The notes: generated by a model not told the origin, from the sequence alone. Counted from the stretch's first letter, positions 7,820-17,220 are shown. The stretch: DNA of 64,000 nt from an uncultured SAR116 cluster alpha proteobacterium (GCA_902623995.1 CACNWE010000005.1:62001-126000); one strand, 5' to 3'. Made by a program: numbers and translations.

Positions 7820-9022
7820 ATGTCAGAAGCATTTATTTGTGAAGGAACAAGAACACCGATTGGTAAATTTGGTGGCAGTTTATCATCAGTAAGAACTGAC
7901 GACCTAGCAGCTTTACCACTTACGTCACTGAAAAAAAAATTAAACAAAACTGATTGGGAGAATTTGGAAGAAGTCTTCTATGGTAATGCTAATCAAGCTG
8001 GCGAAGATAATCGTAATATTGCAAGAATGGCTCTACTTTTAGCAGATCTTCCAAATACAGTTCCAGGTATAACACTCAATCGATTATGTGCTTCAGGCAT
8101 GGAAACAATATCAAGTGCAGCACGCATGATTAAGTCTAGTGAGGCAGATATGACTATTGCTGGAGGTGTAGAAAGTATGAGCCGAGCTCCTTTTGTAATG
8201 CCCAAAGCTAGTACAGCATTTTCTAGGAATGCGGAAATTTATGATACAACTATTGGTTGGAGATTTGTAAACCCTAAAATGAAAGCTAATTATGGTATAG
8301 ATTCAATGCCAGAAACAGCAGAAAACATTGCAGAAAAATATCAAGTTAGCAGAGACGACCAAGACAAAATGGCTCTTTCCAGTCAAATAAAGGCTTCTGC
8401 TGCAATTCAAAATGGAAGATTGGCTAAAGAAATTACTCCCGTAGAAATCCCTCAAAGAAAAGGTGAAGTATTCATATTTGATAAGGACGAACATCCTAGA
8501 AGTACATCAATCGAAAAACTTTCTTCACTTCCAACACCATTTAGAAATAATGGTACTGTTACTGCAGGAAATGCCAGTGGCGTTAACGATGGTGCAGCAG
8601 CGATGATAATTGCAAGTGAAGAAGGAGTTAAACGAAATCACTTAACAGCTAAGGCAAGAATAATTTCGGCAGCTAGTTCTGGTGTTGAGCCAGCGTTTAT
8701 GGGTATTGGACCAGTTCCAGCTTCTTTAAAAGCCCTTAAAATAGCAGGGATTAAAATTAAAGATATTGATATTATTGAAATAAACGAAGCATTTGCTGCA
8801 CAAGGTTTGGCTAGTTTGAGGTCTCTTGGTGTTGAAGATGACGATGATCGAGTAAATCCTAATGGTGGAGCAATAGCACTTGGTCATCCTCTTGGCATGT
8901 CTGGAACAAGATTAGTTCTTACAGCAACTCAAGAATTAATAGAAAAAAACTTGAAATACGCATTATGTACGATGTGCGTTGGTGTTGGTCAAGGCAGTTC
9001 TGTCATAATTGAAAGAGTCTAA
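7820..9022 (+). CDS. Acetyl-CoA acyltransferase, PcaF-like thiolase
   Basis: A thiolase of 400 residues that cleaves a 3-oxoacyl-CoA with CoA, or condenses two acyl-CoAs, in the cytoplasm. The nucleophile is Cys90 in NRLCASGMETI; GGVESMSRAPFV, NEAFAAQ, NPNGGAIALGHPLGMSGTR (catalytic His) and TMCVGVGQG (second Cys) are all present. The 400-residue length and the SEAFICEGTRTPIG opening resemble 3-oxoadipyl-CoA thiolase PcaF more than PhaA or FadA. There is no other ketoadipate-pathway gene beside it, so the exact substrate is open. GGGAG precedes the ATG. It ends 5 nt from the convergent modC stop. Confidence 0.88.
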   Translation: MSEAFICEGTRTPIGKFGGSLSSVRTDDLAALPLTSLKKKLNKTDWENLEEVFYGNANQAGEDNRNIARMALLLADLPNTVPGITLNRLCASGMETISSAARMIKSSEADMTIAGGVESMSRAPFVMPKASTAFSRNAEIYDTTIGWRFVNPKMKANYGIDSMPETAENIAEKYQVSRDDQDKMALSSQIKASAAIQNGRLAKEITPVEIPQRKGEVFIFDKDEHPRSTSIEKLSSLPTPFRNNGTVTAGNASGVNDGAAAMIIASEEGVKRNHLTAKARIISAASSGVEPAFMGIGPVPASLKALKIAGIKIKDIDIIEINEAFAAQGLASLRSLGVEDDDDRVNPNGGAIALGHPLGMSGTRLVLTATQELIEKNLKYALCTMCVGVGQGSSVIIERV

Positions 9023-9027
9023 ATAAT

Positions 9028-10149
9028 CTATTTGGATTGATATGCTTGTCGATCTATAGATACCGAGCTGACATAAACAAATACGTTATCATGTAATAAT
9101 AATTTCTTATTTTTTAGATTATATGTTGTTATCCTTGCTCTAAGTTTTTGTTTTTTTCTATTATTTTTGAAATTTTTTAACACAATTACTAATTCGGAGA
9201 AAGCTGAGTTTTTTTCAATTTCAATCGAAGATATAAAACCTTGCAATTCGTTTTCAGTTATTTGTGCTTTTAAACGTGAAGATGAAAGAAGTATATCCCT
9301 AGACCTGACTCTAACTCTTACTATATCATTTAAATTACCTGGCAAACCTGGAACAACAAGCTTTTGTCCATTTAAATCAAGAGTTGTAATATGTAAGTTC
9401 TTATCATGCCGAGAAACTATCCCTTCTAAAATGGAGCTTGACTCAAATTTGCCTGTCAGATCTACAAATGAACTTCTATTAAGGATATTTGAAACACTTC
9501 CACTATCGATTTTCCTACCATTTTTTATTAATACGATTTGATCTCCAATTTGTGAAATTTCTTCGATTGAGTGGGTAATATATAAAATTGGTATTTTAAA
9601 TTTTTTATTAAAATCTTTTAAAAAAACTAATATCTTGGCTTTGTATTTTATATCTAAATCTGACATAGGCTCGTCTAGAAGCAGATAATTAGGATTTTTT
9701 AAAATTGTTCTAGCAAGAACCACTCTTAATTTTTCACCTCCTGACAAATTCTCAGGTGACCTTTTTAAAAAAGAATTCAATTCAAGTTGATTAATTAAAT
9801 AATTTTTACTTATTAAACTTTTATTTTGGATATTTAATTGATTCCTTTTTATAACAAAATCAAGGTTTTCTTCTACACTTAGGTGTTCAAATAATATTGG
9901 ATTTTGAAACATTATTCCAAAGGGCCTCTTATTAGGAGGATATTTATCTATATCGTGAAGTTCATTTCCGTTAAAAAGAATTCTAGTTTCTAAATTATTA
10001 ATAAATCCACCTAATGCAGAAATAATTGTGGTTTTTCCTGATCCATTTGGACCATATAAAATAGTTATACCATCATTTTTAAAATGATGCTCAAAATTTA
10101 AAAATAAATTTCCAATTTTACCATTTAACAAAACTGACAAATTTGACAT
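9028..10149 (-). CDS. modC: Molybdate ABC transporter ATP-binding protein
   Basis: The ATPase that powers oxyanion import at the inner membrane. Walker A is YGPNGSGKTT, the signature is LSGGEKLRVVLAR (L replaces the usual Q after EK), Walker B is YLLLDEPMSDLD and the switch His is in ITHSIEEI. NKRPFGIMFQNPILFEHLSVEENL is a ModC-style Q-loop region. The last 130 residues fit the Mop/TOBE oxyanion-binding region typical of ModC. It overlaps modB by one nucleotide, a coupled arrangement. No modA solute-binding gene is next to it. Tungstate or a related oxyanion is an alternative substrate. Confidence 0.85.
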   Translation of the reverse strand: MSNLSVLLNGKIGNLFLNFEHHFKNDGITILYGPNGSGKTTIISALGGFINNLETRILFNGNELHDIDKYPPNKRPFGIMFQNPILFEHLSVEENLDFVIKRNQLNIQNKSLISKNYLINQLELNSFLKRSPENLSGGEKLRVVLARTILKNPNYLLLDEPMSDLDIKYKAKILVFLKDFNKKFKIPILYITHSIEEISQIGDQIVLIKNGRKIDSGSVSNILNRSSFVDLTGKFESSSILEGIVSRHDKNLHITTLDLNGQKLVVPGLPGNLNDIVRVRVRSRDILLSSSRLKAQITENELQGFISSIEIEKNSAFSELVIVLKNFKNNRKKQKLRARITTYNLKNKKLLLHDNVFVYVSSVSIDRQAYQSK

Positions 10150-10841
10150 TATTTAACTCTTACAACTGTTTTTTTGTTAAAATAAAATAGAATCAATAAT
10201 ATAATAAATGATAAAATTAACATTCCACCTGCTAAAATATGTGCTTTACCAAAGGATAATTGTTCTACATGATCATAAATCGAAATAGCAATTACTTTTG
10301 TTTTACCGTGAATGCCACCTCCAACCATTAGAACAATACCAAATTCACCTAAGGTGTGCGCAAAAGATATTATTAAAGAAGTAAAAAATCCTCTTTTACA
10401 TAAGGGTATTATCACATTAAAAAAAGTATCTAATGGACCAGCCCCTAAACTATAAGATGTCCTAATAGTATCTCTTCCTATTTTTTCAAATGAAGCTTGA
10501 AGAGGCTGAACCCAAAAAGGAAGAGCATAAATTATAGAAGCCAGAACTAAACCGTAAAAAGAAAAAATTAATTGTTCTCCTGTTAGTATTATAAAAATTT
10601 TACCTAATACAGCTTCAGGACTAAAAAAAATAATAAGATAAAAGCCAATAACTGTAGGTGGTAATACAAGTGGTAGCGTTACAATTGTTTCAATAAATGG
10701 TTTGGTCTTTTTTGACTTAAATGCTAAAAAATATGCTAATGGTGTGCCTATTAAAGCGAGAAAAAAACAAGTTACAATAGCTAACTTTAATGTAATTAAA
10801 ATTGCTATAAAATCTGAACCTAAATGGTGATAAATATCCAT
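10149..10841 (-). CDS. modB: Molybdate ABC transporter permease
   Basis: An inner-membrane permease of 230 residues with about five to six helices. It carries the ModB/CysT-type motif LPLVLPPTVIGFYL in the second helix region and the coupling-helix EAA-like loop SYSLGAGPLDTFFNVIIPLCKRG, then HTLGEFGIVLMVGGGIHGKT, which is characteristic of ModB. It is the first gene of a two-gene modBC unit; the 73 nt to the divergent hydrolase gene must hold its promoter. ModA would normally come first in such an operon and is missing here. Confidence 0.88.
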   Translation of the reverse strand: MDIYHHLGSDFIAILITLKLAIVTCFFLALIGTPLAYFLAFKSKKTKPFIETIVTLPLVLPPTVIGFYLIIFFSPEAVLGKIFIILTGEQLIFSFYGLVLASIIYALPFWVQPLQASFEKIGRDTIRTSYSLGAGPLDTFFNVIIPLCKRGFFTSLIISFAHTLGEFGIVLMVGGGIHGKTKVIAISIYDHVEQLSFGKAHILAGGMLILSFIILLILFYFNKKTVVRVK

Positions 10842-10914
10842 ATTAAAAGACCAACTAAATTTGGAATTGATTTTGAGTATTATATCCTAACTAGATTATA
10901 ATGGGGAATTTTAA

Positions 10915-11802
10915 ATGTCATTTATAAAAACTGATGATAATGTAAGATTATTTTATGAATCAACTGGCAAAGGTGAACCAATAATATTTGTTCATGAATT
11001 TGCTGGTGATTACAGAAGTTGGGAACCACAAATTAATTATTTTTCTAGATTTTATCAATGTATATCATTTTGTGCTAGAGGGTACCCACCATCCGAAGTT
11101 CCAGAAAATGAAAACAGTTATAGTCAAGAAAGAGCATGGCGTGATATTTTGAGTATAATGGATAATCTAAACATAGAGAAAGCTCATATCGTTGGCTTAT
11201 CTATGGGTGGATTTGCAACTCTTCATCTAGGGATAAATGCTGAAGATAGAGTGTTAAGTCTAGTAATTGCTGGTTGTGGATATGGTGCCATACCAATAAA
11301 TAAAACTAATTTCAACAAAGAAGCAGATTTTTCAAATATTTCTTTAGATAGTGCAAAAATTATTTTAAATGAGGGAATGGATAAATTTGGATCAGAATAT
11401 GCTCTAGGTCCTTCTAGAGTCCAATTTCAAAATAAAGATCCAAAAGGTTGGGAACTATTTAATGACCAACTAATTAAACATGATCCTGTCGGCTCAGCCA
11501 ATACTTTATTGGGCGTTCAAAATAAAAGAGCTAATTTATATTCTTTAGAAAAGGAAATAAGTGGCATAACTTGTCCAACTCTAATTATAAATGGTGATGA
11601 AGATGATATGTGTCTTGAAGTAGGTCTATATTTGAAAAGGACTATTAAGACAGCAGGTTTGTTAATAGTTCCAAAAACAGGGCATACAATCAATTTAGAA
11701 GAACCAAATTTATTTAATAATCATTTACTTGAATTTTTTACTGCAGTAAATTCATCTTCGTGGGGTAGTAGAGATTATAGAGCAAAAATAATAAAATTCT
11801 AA
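10915..11802 (+). CDS. Alpha/beta hydrolase
   Basis: A 295-residue cytoplasmic serine hydrolase. The oxyanion segment is VHEFAGDYRSW, the nucleophile is Ser96 in GLSMGG, the acid is probably in NGDEDD and the base is His in GHTINLEEP. The fold order and size match 3-oxoadipate enol-lactonase-like and carboxylesterase-like members of the family; the substrate cannot be read from sequence. GGGGAATTTTA precedes the ATG. Its last 4 nt overlap the convergent yajQ stop. The nearby PcaF-like thiolase makes a lactonase role tempting, but the two are not in one operon. Confidence 0.85.
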   Translation: MSFIKTDDNVRLFYESTGKGEPIIFVHEFAGDYRSWEPQINYFSRFYQCISFCARGYPPSEVPENENSYSQERAWRDILSIMDNLNIEKAHIVGLSMGGFATLHLGINAEDRVLSLVIAGCGYGAIPINKTNFNKEADFSNISLDSAKIILNEGMDKFGSEYALGPSRVQFQNKDPKGWELFNDQLIKHDPVGSANTLLGVQNKRANLYSLEKEISGITCPTLIINGDEDDMCLEVGLYLKRTIKTAGLLIVPKTGHTINLEEPNLFNNHLLEFFTAVNSSSWGSRDYRAKIIKF

Positions 11803-12284
11803 TCTCTGAAATTTTCATATTGTAATGGGTGCTTAATATTTAATTCTTTTATTAATTTAATTGCTGCTTGAAGATCATCTCTTTTTTTACCAGATACTCT
11901 TACTTCATCGCCTTGAATAGAAGTTTGTACTTTACTTTTTGAGGATTTAATTACCTTTATTATCTTTTGAGCTACTTCTCTATCAACACCTTGTTTGATT
12001 AATACAATTTGTCTAATGGAATTACCTGACGCAGCTTCTGGTTTTTCAAATACCAATGCGCCTGTGTCGACTTTTTTTCTAGTAAGGTGAGTAATAATAA
12101 GATCCTCAACTTGTTTTCTTTTCAAATCATCATCAGCTTTAATAATAATTTTATCTTCTTGCTGCTCTACCTCACACATGCTTCCTTTAAAATCATATCT
12201 AGTACTAATTTCTTTTTTTACCCCTTCTAAACCATTTTGAACTGAAGGCATGTCTATTTTACTTACTATATCAAAGCTAGGCAT
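11799..12284 (-). CDS. yajQ: YajQ family nucleotide-binding protein
   Basis: A 161-residue cytoplasmic protein of the YajQ/XC_3703 family, members of which bind cyclic di-GMP and nucleic acids. It opens MPSFDIVSKIDMPSVQNGL and continues ISTRYDFKGS, both diagnostic. The two tandem ferredoxin-like halves are visible, with VEDLIITHLTRKKVD at the junction and VQTSIQGDEVRVSGKKRDDLQ near the end. Length is normal. Whether it senses c-di-GMP in this organism is not shown by the sequence. It is a single gene between two plus-strand genes. Confidence 0.93.
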   Translation of the reverse strand: MPSFDIVSKIDMPSVQNGLEGVKKEISTRYDFKGSMCEVEQQEDKIIIKADDDLKRKQVEDLIITHLTRKKVDTGALVFEKPEAASGNSIRQIVLIKQGVDREVAQKIIKVIKSSKSKVQTSIQGDEVRVSGKKRDDLQAAIKLIKELNIKHPLQYENFRD

Positions 12285-12423
12285 TTTTTAATTCCCATAA
12301 AGTGTTATTTATTATAATAATATTAAATTTTTATTTCTCAAACAATCTAAATAAAAGTTGATAGAAATTCCTTAAAATTATAGATTATGTATTTATTAAT
12401 ACTAACTATAAATAAAGTTTTTA

Positions 12424-13221
12424 ATGGATATTATCTTTAAATTAATTTTACTTATACCTATAATTTTAAGTACAGTTTTTCTTTTTATAAATATTGGAAT
12501 ATGGACAATATTTCCATTCTGGATTTTATGTGGATTAATTGATGTCTCTAGACACAAAACAATGGATCTAAAATTAATTAAAGAATATTTCATAGGTAAA
12601 GGTTTTTTAACCTTTTTACTATCACCATTAAATCTTTTATCTGATCTTTTGTCGCATAGAAATCTTCATACTTATAACATTGAAGATCTTCCTCAAGGTC
12701 ATCAAAATGAAATCAATGACGTTATTTCGCTATTTGATAAAAACTCTAAAGAAATCGCAAAGAGATTTAAAGAAAATCCAAATGATAATAGAACAATGTT
12801 ATTTTATAAATGGTATGGATATGAACTGGATAATTCAATTGAAGAATTTAATAATGAATATAAATATATAAAAACTATTGGTGTTTCACTTTTTAGAGAG
12901 AAGACTTCAACGTCTAGACATTTTGGTCCTCTAAGAATGACTTATAGAATTTTGTATAATTTTAATAAAGTTAAAAAGGAAGGTTCTTTTATTGAAGCTG
13001 ATGGTAGAATTCATAAGTGGAAGTCTGATCCATTGTTTATCTTTGATGATACATTAATACATCAAAGCTTTAACGAAGAAGATAATTTAAGATTTTGCGC
13101 TTTTATCGATATTATTAGGCCTTCTCATTTAGACAATATAATTAAACTGATTTTAAAAACTGTCGGTTTTTTATTAAAAAATACTAGAAGTATATTTTAT
13201 AAAAATTGGAAAATGATATAA
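12424..13221 (+). CDS. LpxO/aspartyl-asparaginyl beta-hydroxylase-like membrane protein with altered active site
   Basis: Two hydrophobic N-terminal helices (about residues 5-24 and 26-40) anchor a cytoplasmic domain resembling the Asp/Asn beta-hydroxylase family, which includes lipid A hydroxylase LpxO. MLFYKWYGYEL, then W-K-S-D-P-LFIFDDT, LIHQSFNEEDN and CAFIDIIRPS correspond to LpxO's YLKWYE, W.DGE..MFDETY, IHYAENKT and CDIERP blocks. The second iron ligand (His213) is present, but the first, normally in an LRxHLGL motif, is not: here the strand reads RMTYRILYNF. His166 in SRHFGP is the nearest histidine. It may be inactive, use a different ligand, or have changed function. It ends 3 nt from the convergent ADH stop. 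Confidence 0.7.
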   Translation: MDIIFKLILLIPIILSTVFLFINIGIWTIFPFWILCGLIDVSRHKTMDLKLIKEYFIGKGFLTFLLSPLNLLSDLLSHRNLHTYNIEDLPQGHQNEINDVISLFDKNSKEIAKRFKENPNDNRTMLFYKWYGYELDNSIEEFNNEYKYIKTIGVSLFREKTSTSRHFGPLRMTYRILYNFNKVKKEGSFIEADGRIHKWKSDPLFIFDDTLIHQSFNEEDNLRFCAFIDIIRPSHLDNIIKLILKTVGFLLKNTRSIFYKNWKMI

Positions 13222-13224
13222 AAG

Positions 13225-14364
13225 CTATGCATTTGGCATTAGTATCTGTCTAACAACTTCTCCCTTAGACAATTTATCAAAACCTTCATTTAAATTATCA
13301 AATGTAATTTTCCCATCTATTAGCTTATCTACTGGTAAACGACCTTGTTTATATAAGTTTAGGAATCTAGGTACATCTCTTACAGGAACACATGAGCCCA
13401 TATAGCTTCCTAAAATTGATTTTTCTTGTGCAACTAAATCACTATGATTAAAACTAAATTGAGTATTTATTGGTGATAAACCAGCAGTAACCACAGAGCC
13501 TCCATATCTTATTATTTGATAAGCAGTATTCATGGCTTGTATTACCCCAGCTAGATCAATAGCATAGTCAACACCACCATTTGTTAAGTCCCTTATTTCT
13601 TCAACCATATCATTGTTTCTACTATCAAAACAATGTGTTGCACCAAGTTCTTCTGCTCTACTAAATTTTGATGGATCAATATCAATAGCAATTATAGTTT
13701 CAGCTCCCGCCAATTTTGCCCCAATTATACCATTTAGCCCTACACCTCCTAGTCCAATAATAGCAACTGAATCTCCAGGCCTTATTCTAGCTGTATTAAT
13801 CACAGCTCCTACACCAGTCATAACAGCACACCCAAAAAGAGCTGCATCTTCAATATTAAAGGCTTTATCAATTACAACTACTGATCCTCTATCAACTACA
13901 TTATATTGAGACATACATGATATCCCAGTATGGTGATTAAGCCTATTGCCCTCCATATCTGTCAATCTGCTTCCACCTGACATCAAATCACCTTTGCCTT
14001 TTGTTGCAGCTGCGAGTTCACATACTTGAGGTCTTCCTTCAAGACATCTTCTACATCTTCCACAAGAAGGTGAAAATTGAAAAGCAACATGATCTCCAAC
14101 TTTTATGTCTTTTACAGCACTTCCTAACTCAACCACTTCACCCGAACCTTCATGACCAATTACTAATGGTAGTGGCATAACTCTTGATCCATTAATAACT
14201 GATAAATCAGAGTGACAAAGACCTGCACCCATAACCTTCACAAGAACTTCATTTTCAAGTGGAGGTGATATTTTGATTTCCTCAATAGATAATGGCTTAG
14301 AGGTCTTATATGGCTCAGTTAATTTATTATTTCTAATAACTGCAGCTTTACATTTAATTGACAT
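13225..14364 (-). CDS. Zinc-dependent alcohol dehydrogenase (MDR family, long form)
   Basis: A 379-residue cytoplasmic NAD(P)-linked oxidoreductase. The catalytic zinc site is GLCHSD (Cys, with GHEGSGEV supplying His-Glu), the structural zinc cysteines are in CGRCRRCLEGRPQVC, and the Rossmann motif is GLGGVGLNGIIGAKLAGA followed by IDIDPSKFSRAEELGATHCFD. The length and CGRC spacing match aryl/benzyl-alcohol or class-III-like dehydrogenases. It is the last gene of the nitrile hydratase operon and starts directly at the stop of the accessory gene. The substrate is probably an alcohol or aldehyde from that pathway (inference). Confidence 0.9.
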   Translation of the reverse strand: MSIKCKAAVIRNNKLTEPYKTSKPLSIEEIKISPPLENEVLVKVMGAGLCHSDLSVINGSRVMPLPLVIGHEGSGEVVELGSAVKDIKVGDHVAFQFSPSCGRCRRCLEGRPQVCELAAATKGKGDLMSGGSRLTDMEGNRLNHHTGISCMSQYNVVDRGSVVVIDKAFNIEDAALFGCAVMTGVGAVINTARIRPGDSVAIIGLGGVGLNGIIGAKLAGAETIIAIDIDPSKFSRAEELGATHCFDSRNNDMVEEIRDLTNGGVDYAIDLAGVIQAMNTAYQIIRYGGSVVTAGLSPINTQFSFNHSDLVAQEKSILGSYMGSCVPVRDVPRFLNLYKQGRLPVDKLIDGKITFDNLNEGFDKLSKGEVVRQILMPNA

Positions 14365-14724
14365 TTAAACACTCCTGTTTTTAATATTTACCGGTTTCCC
14401 ATGAGGTGTAGACAAATAAGCTTGTGTCCAGTCTTCTTTTAATGATATCAAAGCATCTTGATCACTTATTTTCTTAATAATCAAAATTTCTTCAAGTGCG
14501 TTTAACCAACAAGAAAAATAATCATTGCTACCATCTAAATTTTTAGAGAGTGTTCTTTGTTTTTTAAGGGTAACTCCAAAAACTTCTACAAATTCTTTCC
14601 AGCTAAAATATCCTTTCTCAGATAATTGAACTGTAATAACAAATAATTGACTATGCCAAGGATTTTGGAAAACAATTTGATCTTCGGTTCTATTCGTGAA
14701 TGGTAAATTATAATCAGATTTCAT
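14365..14724 (-). CDS. Nitrile hydratase accessory protein (P14K/activator type)
   Basis: A 119-residue protein related to the C-terminal half of nitrile hydratase beta and to P14K-type activators, which help load cobalt and oxidise the active-site cysteines of the alpha subunit. Diagnostic segments are FQNPWHSQLFVITVQLSEKG, FSWKEFVEVFG and SCWLNALEEIL, matching the family pattern of PW..Q.FA, F.W.EW and WL.ALE. I chose the ATG at 14722-14724; the upstream ATG at 14775 would overlap the beta gene by 34 nt and add residues foreign to the family. It lies 17 nt after nthB. Confidence 0.85.
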   Translation of the reverse strand: MKSDYNLPFTNRTEDQIVFQNPWHSQLFVITVQLSEKGYFSWKEFVEVFGVTLKKQRTLSKNLDGSNDYFSCWLNALEEILIIKKISDQDALISLKEDWTQAYLSTPHGKPVNIKNRSV

Positions 14725-14741
14725 CTTTATCTTTTTAAAAA

Positions 14742-15482
14742 TTAATTTGGTGAAAGTTTTAAATATGGTTCCCACAAGTCTAGAAATATACTGTCATTTT
14801 GACTTTCAGCTAATTCTCCCCACAACTCTGAAGATTTAAACTCCACTGTATATAATGGTAAAGGGTTCTCTCCAAAACCATGCGCATTTTTGTCAGGGAA
14901 AACATGGTTGTTGTTATAAGAATGAATTACTCCAACTCTTCCCATGGCATATTTTGGTAATCGTGTATGACCGCCACTAACATCTTTATTTGGACTGTAA
15001 TTTTGTGTAATAACCTTATCGCCTATATCAAAAACAGGTTTTAAATTGGTGTCTCTAACAGAAGGACCTCCCCAACCTAGTGTTTTTTGAACATCTTTAG
15101 CTAACCAAGTTCTATGATCAAGTTTGACGTCTTTATCAGAAAACTTTGTTAAAGTTCCGTTTTTTGCTGCAGAAACATATTCTTTTAATTCATTTAATGA
15201 AATCAGTTCTTTATCTATTAGAAGATTAACAAGGGCAGCCAACCATTTTTCATAATAAGAAAAATTTATGTAGTCCTTTGGTGGCAAACACTCTCTATAA
15301 TGACGACTAATATCTAAATTCCATTCACCTAGAGCTCCAGAAGCAAGAGTAATTGCCCATGCCTTAGCATGCCACTCATACTTGAAAGTTGGTTCAAAAT
15401 TAATAACTTCATTTTCATCATTCCTTGGTACAGGAATTGATCCATCACCAAAACGGCCACCCATATCATGTAATCTGCTCAT
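14742..15482 (-). CDS. nthB: Nitrile hydratase beta subunit
   Basis: The structural partner of the alpha subunit in the heterodimeric enzyme that hydrates nitriles to amides in the cytoplasm. The 246-residue protein begins [17 protein letters not shown], close to the conserved M.G.HD.GG opening of beta subunits. It contains [17 protein letters not shown] and a C-terminal SH3-like barrel with [29 protein letters not shown] and [13 protein letters not shown], all typical. Its ATG overlaps the alpha-subunit stop by 4 nt, so the subunits are translationally coupled in the order alpha-beta. Confidence 0.93.
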   Translation of the reverse strand: MSRLHDMGGRFGDGSIPVPRNDENEVINFEPTFKYEWHAKAWAITLASGALGEWNLDISRHYRECLPPKDYINFSYYEKWLAALVNLLIDKELISLNELKEYVSAAKNGTLTKFSDKDVKLDHRTWLAKDVQKTLGWGGPSVRDTNLKPVFDIGDKVITQNYSPNKDVSGGHTRLPKYAMGRVGVIHSYNNNHVFPDKNAHGFGENPLPLYTVEFKSSELWGELAESQNDSIFLDLWEPYLKLSPN

Positions 15483-16123
15483 TTGATTTCCTTTGGCAAT
15501 CCAGTACCTATCATTGAATTTCTAGTAACTAACTCTGCAAGTTCATTTTCACCCATATGTTCAGTACCTTTAGGTCTCATTGGCAATACCAAATATCTTA
15601 TTTCTGCGGTAGAGTCCCATACCTTAATTTTAACTTTAGGATCTAAAGATAAACCAAATTCTAAAAGAACTTTCCTTGGTTCTCTTACTGTTCTAGATCT
15701 ATATTCGTCACTTTTATACCAAGTTGGGGGAATGCCAAGGACTGGCCATGGATAACAACTACATAATGTACAAACTATTACATTGTGAGTTTCAGGTGTG
15801 TTTTCAACAACAACCATATTTTCACCCTGTCTTCCTTGGTAACTTAATTCTCTAATTGCTGATGTAGCATCATTCAAAAGTCTTTTTTTATATTCTAGAT
15901 CTACCCAGGCTTTAGCTACTACTTTTGCACCATTTTTAGGACCTATTCGATTCTCATAAGTATCAATCAATTCATCTAAAGTTTTAGAGTCTATTAATCC
16001 TTTGTTTAAAAGTAAAGTCTCGACAGCTTTTACCCTTAATTCAGGATCAGATGGTAAATGTGAATGCGCATGATCATGTGAATGATTGTCACCCTCAGCA
16101 ATATTTTTCTTATCACTCATCAT
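15479..16123 (-). CDS. nthA: Nitrile hydratase alpha subunit, cobalt type
   Basis: The catalytic subunit of nitrile hydratase. The metal-binding claw CTLCSC is at residues 118-123, with Cys118, Cys121 and Cys123 as thiol ligands; Thr at position two of the motif marks the cobalt form, whereas iron enzymes have Ser. [21 protein letters not shown] and [11 protein letters not shown] follow, as in the family, and the 214-residue length is normal. The N-terminus is unusual in carrying a His-rich stretch ([10 protein letters not shown], residues 13-22) that could help gather metal. The order alpha-beta-accessory matches proteobacterial cobalt enzymes. No amidase gene adjoins it. Confidence 0.95.
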   Translation of the reverse strand: MMSDKKNIAEGDNHSHDHAHSHLPSDPELRVKAVETLLLNKGLIDSKTLDELIDTYENRIGPKNGAKVVAKAWVDLEYKKRLLNDATSAIRELSYQGRQGENMVVVENTPETHNVIVCTLCSCYPWPVLGIPPTWYKSDEYRSRTVREPRKVLLEFGLSLDPKVKIKVWDSTAEIRYLVLPMRPKGTEHMGENELAELVTRNSMIGTGLPKEIK

Positions 16124-16147
16124 TAATAACCTTAGATGTAATTCTGA

Positions 16148-17194
16148 TTAACTCGGAATTAAAACTATTCTACCATTAACTTTTCCTGCTCGCAAATCAG
16201 ACATTGCTTGGTTTGCTGTAGATAAATCTTGTCTCTTAACTGGCATTAATTTGATTTTTCCTGATTTTATTATATCTACAAGCTCTCTCAACTCTCTAAG
16301 TTCACCAACATATGAACCTCTTAATGTAATTGACCTCATTGGGACAAGTGGAAGAGATAGTTTTAGCGAACCACCATATAATCCAATTACAACTACCATT
16401 CCACCTTTTTTTACTAGAGACAATGCAAGATCTGAAGTTTCTGGCATTCCAACGAAATCAATGGCTGCTGATGCCCCAATTCCTATAACACTTCTAATTT
16501 TTTCTTCCTCGTCAGGATCATATGCTGCATGTGCGCCTGCTTCAATGGCTTTATCTCTTTTTTCCTTATTATTATCTATGACCAAAATTTTTGCTTTATG
16601 TACTGCTGATGATAATAAAATACCATTAATGCCAACGCCACCAGCTCCAATTATAATTATCCAATCTTCTGAATGAGTATCAGGTATTTTTTTTAACGCA
16701 CTAAAAGCAGTTAAACCTGAACAAGCATATGGAGCAGCCACTGCAGGATCCATATCACCATAAGAAACAAGATATTTACTATCTGGTACAATTATGTGAT
16801 CAGAGTAACCTCCATTCAGACGAGCACCTAAATATTTAGGAGCTTCACATAATGTTTCATTTCCTTCTTTGCATGCTTGACATATTCCACATCCGATCCA
16901 AGGGAAAACAATCCCACTATCCCCGATATTTACTTCTTTTGCATCTTCACCTTTGGCGACAACTGAACCTGTTATCTCGTGTCCTGGCGTAAATGGTAAT
17001 TTCGTTCCTCTATCAGCTAAAGTGATTCTCTTACCATCCCCTAGATCAAAAAATCCATCTGCAAGATGAAGATCACTATGACAGACACCACATGCTAATA
17101 TTTTGATTAGAATTTCCTTACCCTTGGGAATAGGATTTTCATAAACTCTAAGTGCTAATGGTTTTCCAAAGTTGATAACTTGATAACATTTCAT
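16148..17194 (-). CDS. Zinc-dependent alcohol dehydrogenase (MDR family)
   Basis: A 348-residue NAD(P)-dependent oxidoreductase. The catalytic zinc site is ACGVCHSDLHLADG with FTPGHEITGSV, the structural zinc site is CGICQACKEGNETLC and the cofactor site is IIGAGGVGINGILLSSAV followed by VIDNNKEKRDKA. It resembles six-transmembrane-independent bacterial alcohol dehydrogenases of the AdhA/NDMA-free class. It shares little obvious identity with the other ADH in this operon at 13225, so the two probably handle different substrates or steps. It lies 25 nt upstream of nthA and 26 nt after the lyase gene, inside the same transcript. Confidence 0.9.
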   Translation of the reverse strand: MKCYQVINFGKPLALRVYENPIPKGKEILIKILACGVCHSDLHLADGFFDLGDGKRITLADRGTKLPFTPGHEITGSVVAKGEDAKEVNIGDSGIVFPWIGCGICQACKEGNETLCEAPKYLGARLNGGYSDHIIVPDSKYLVSYGDMDPAVAAPYACSGLTAFSALKKIPDTHSEDWIIIIGAGGVGINGILLSSAVHKAKILVIDNNKEKRDKAIEAGAHAAYDPDEEEKIRSVIGIGASAAIDFVGMPETSDLALSLVKKGGMVVVIGLYGGSLKLSLPLVPMRSITLRGSYVGELRELRELVDIIKSGKIKLMPVKRQDLSTANQAMSDLRAGKVNGRIVLIPS

Positions 17195-17220
17195 AAACTA
17201 AACTCCCCTATTTGAAATAT

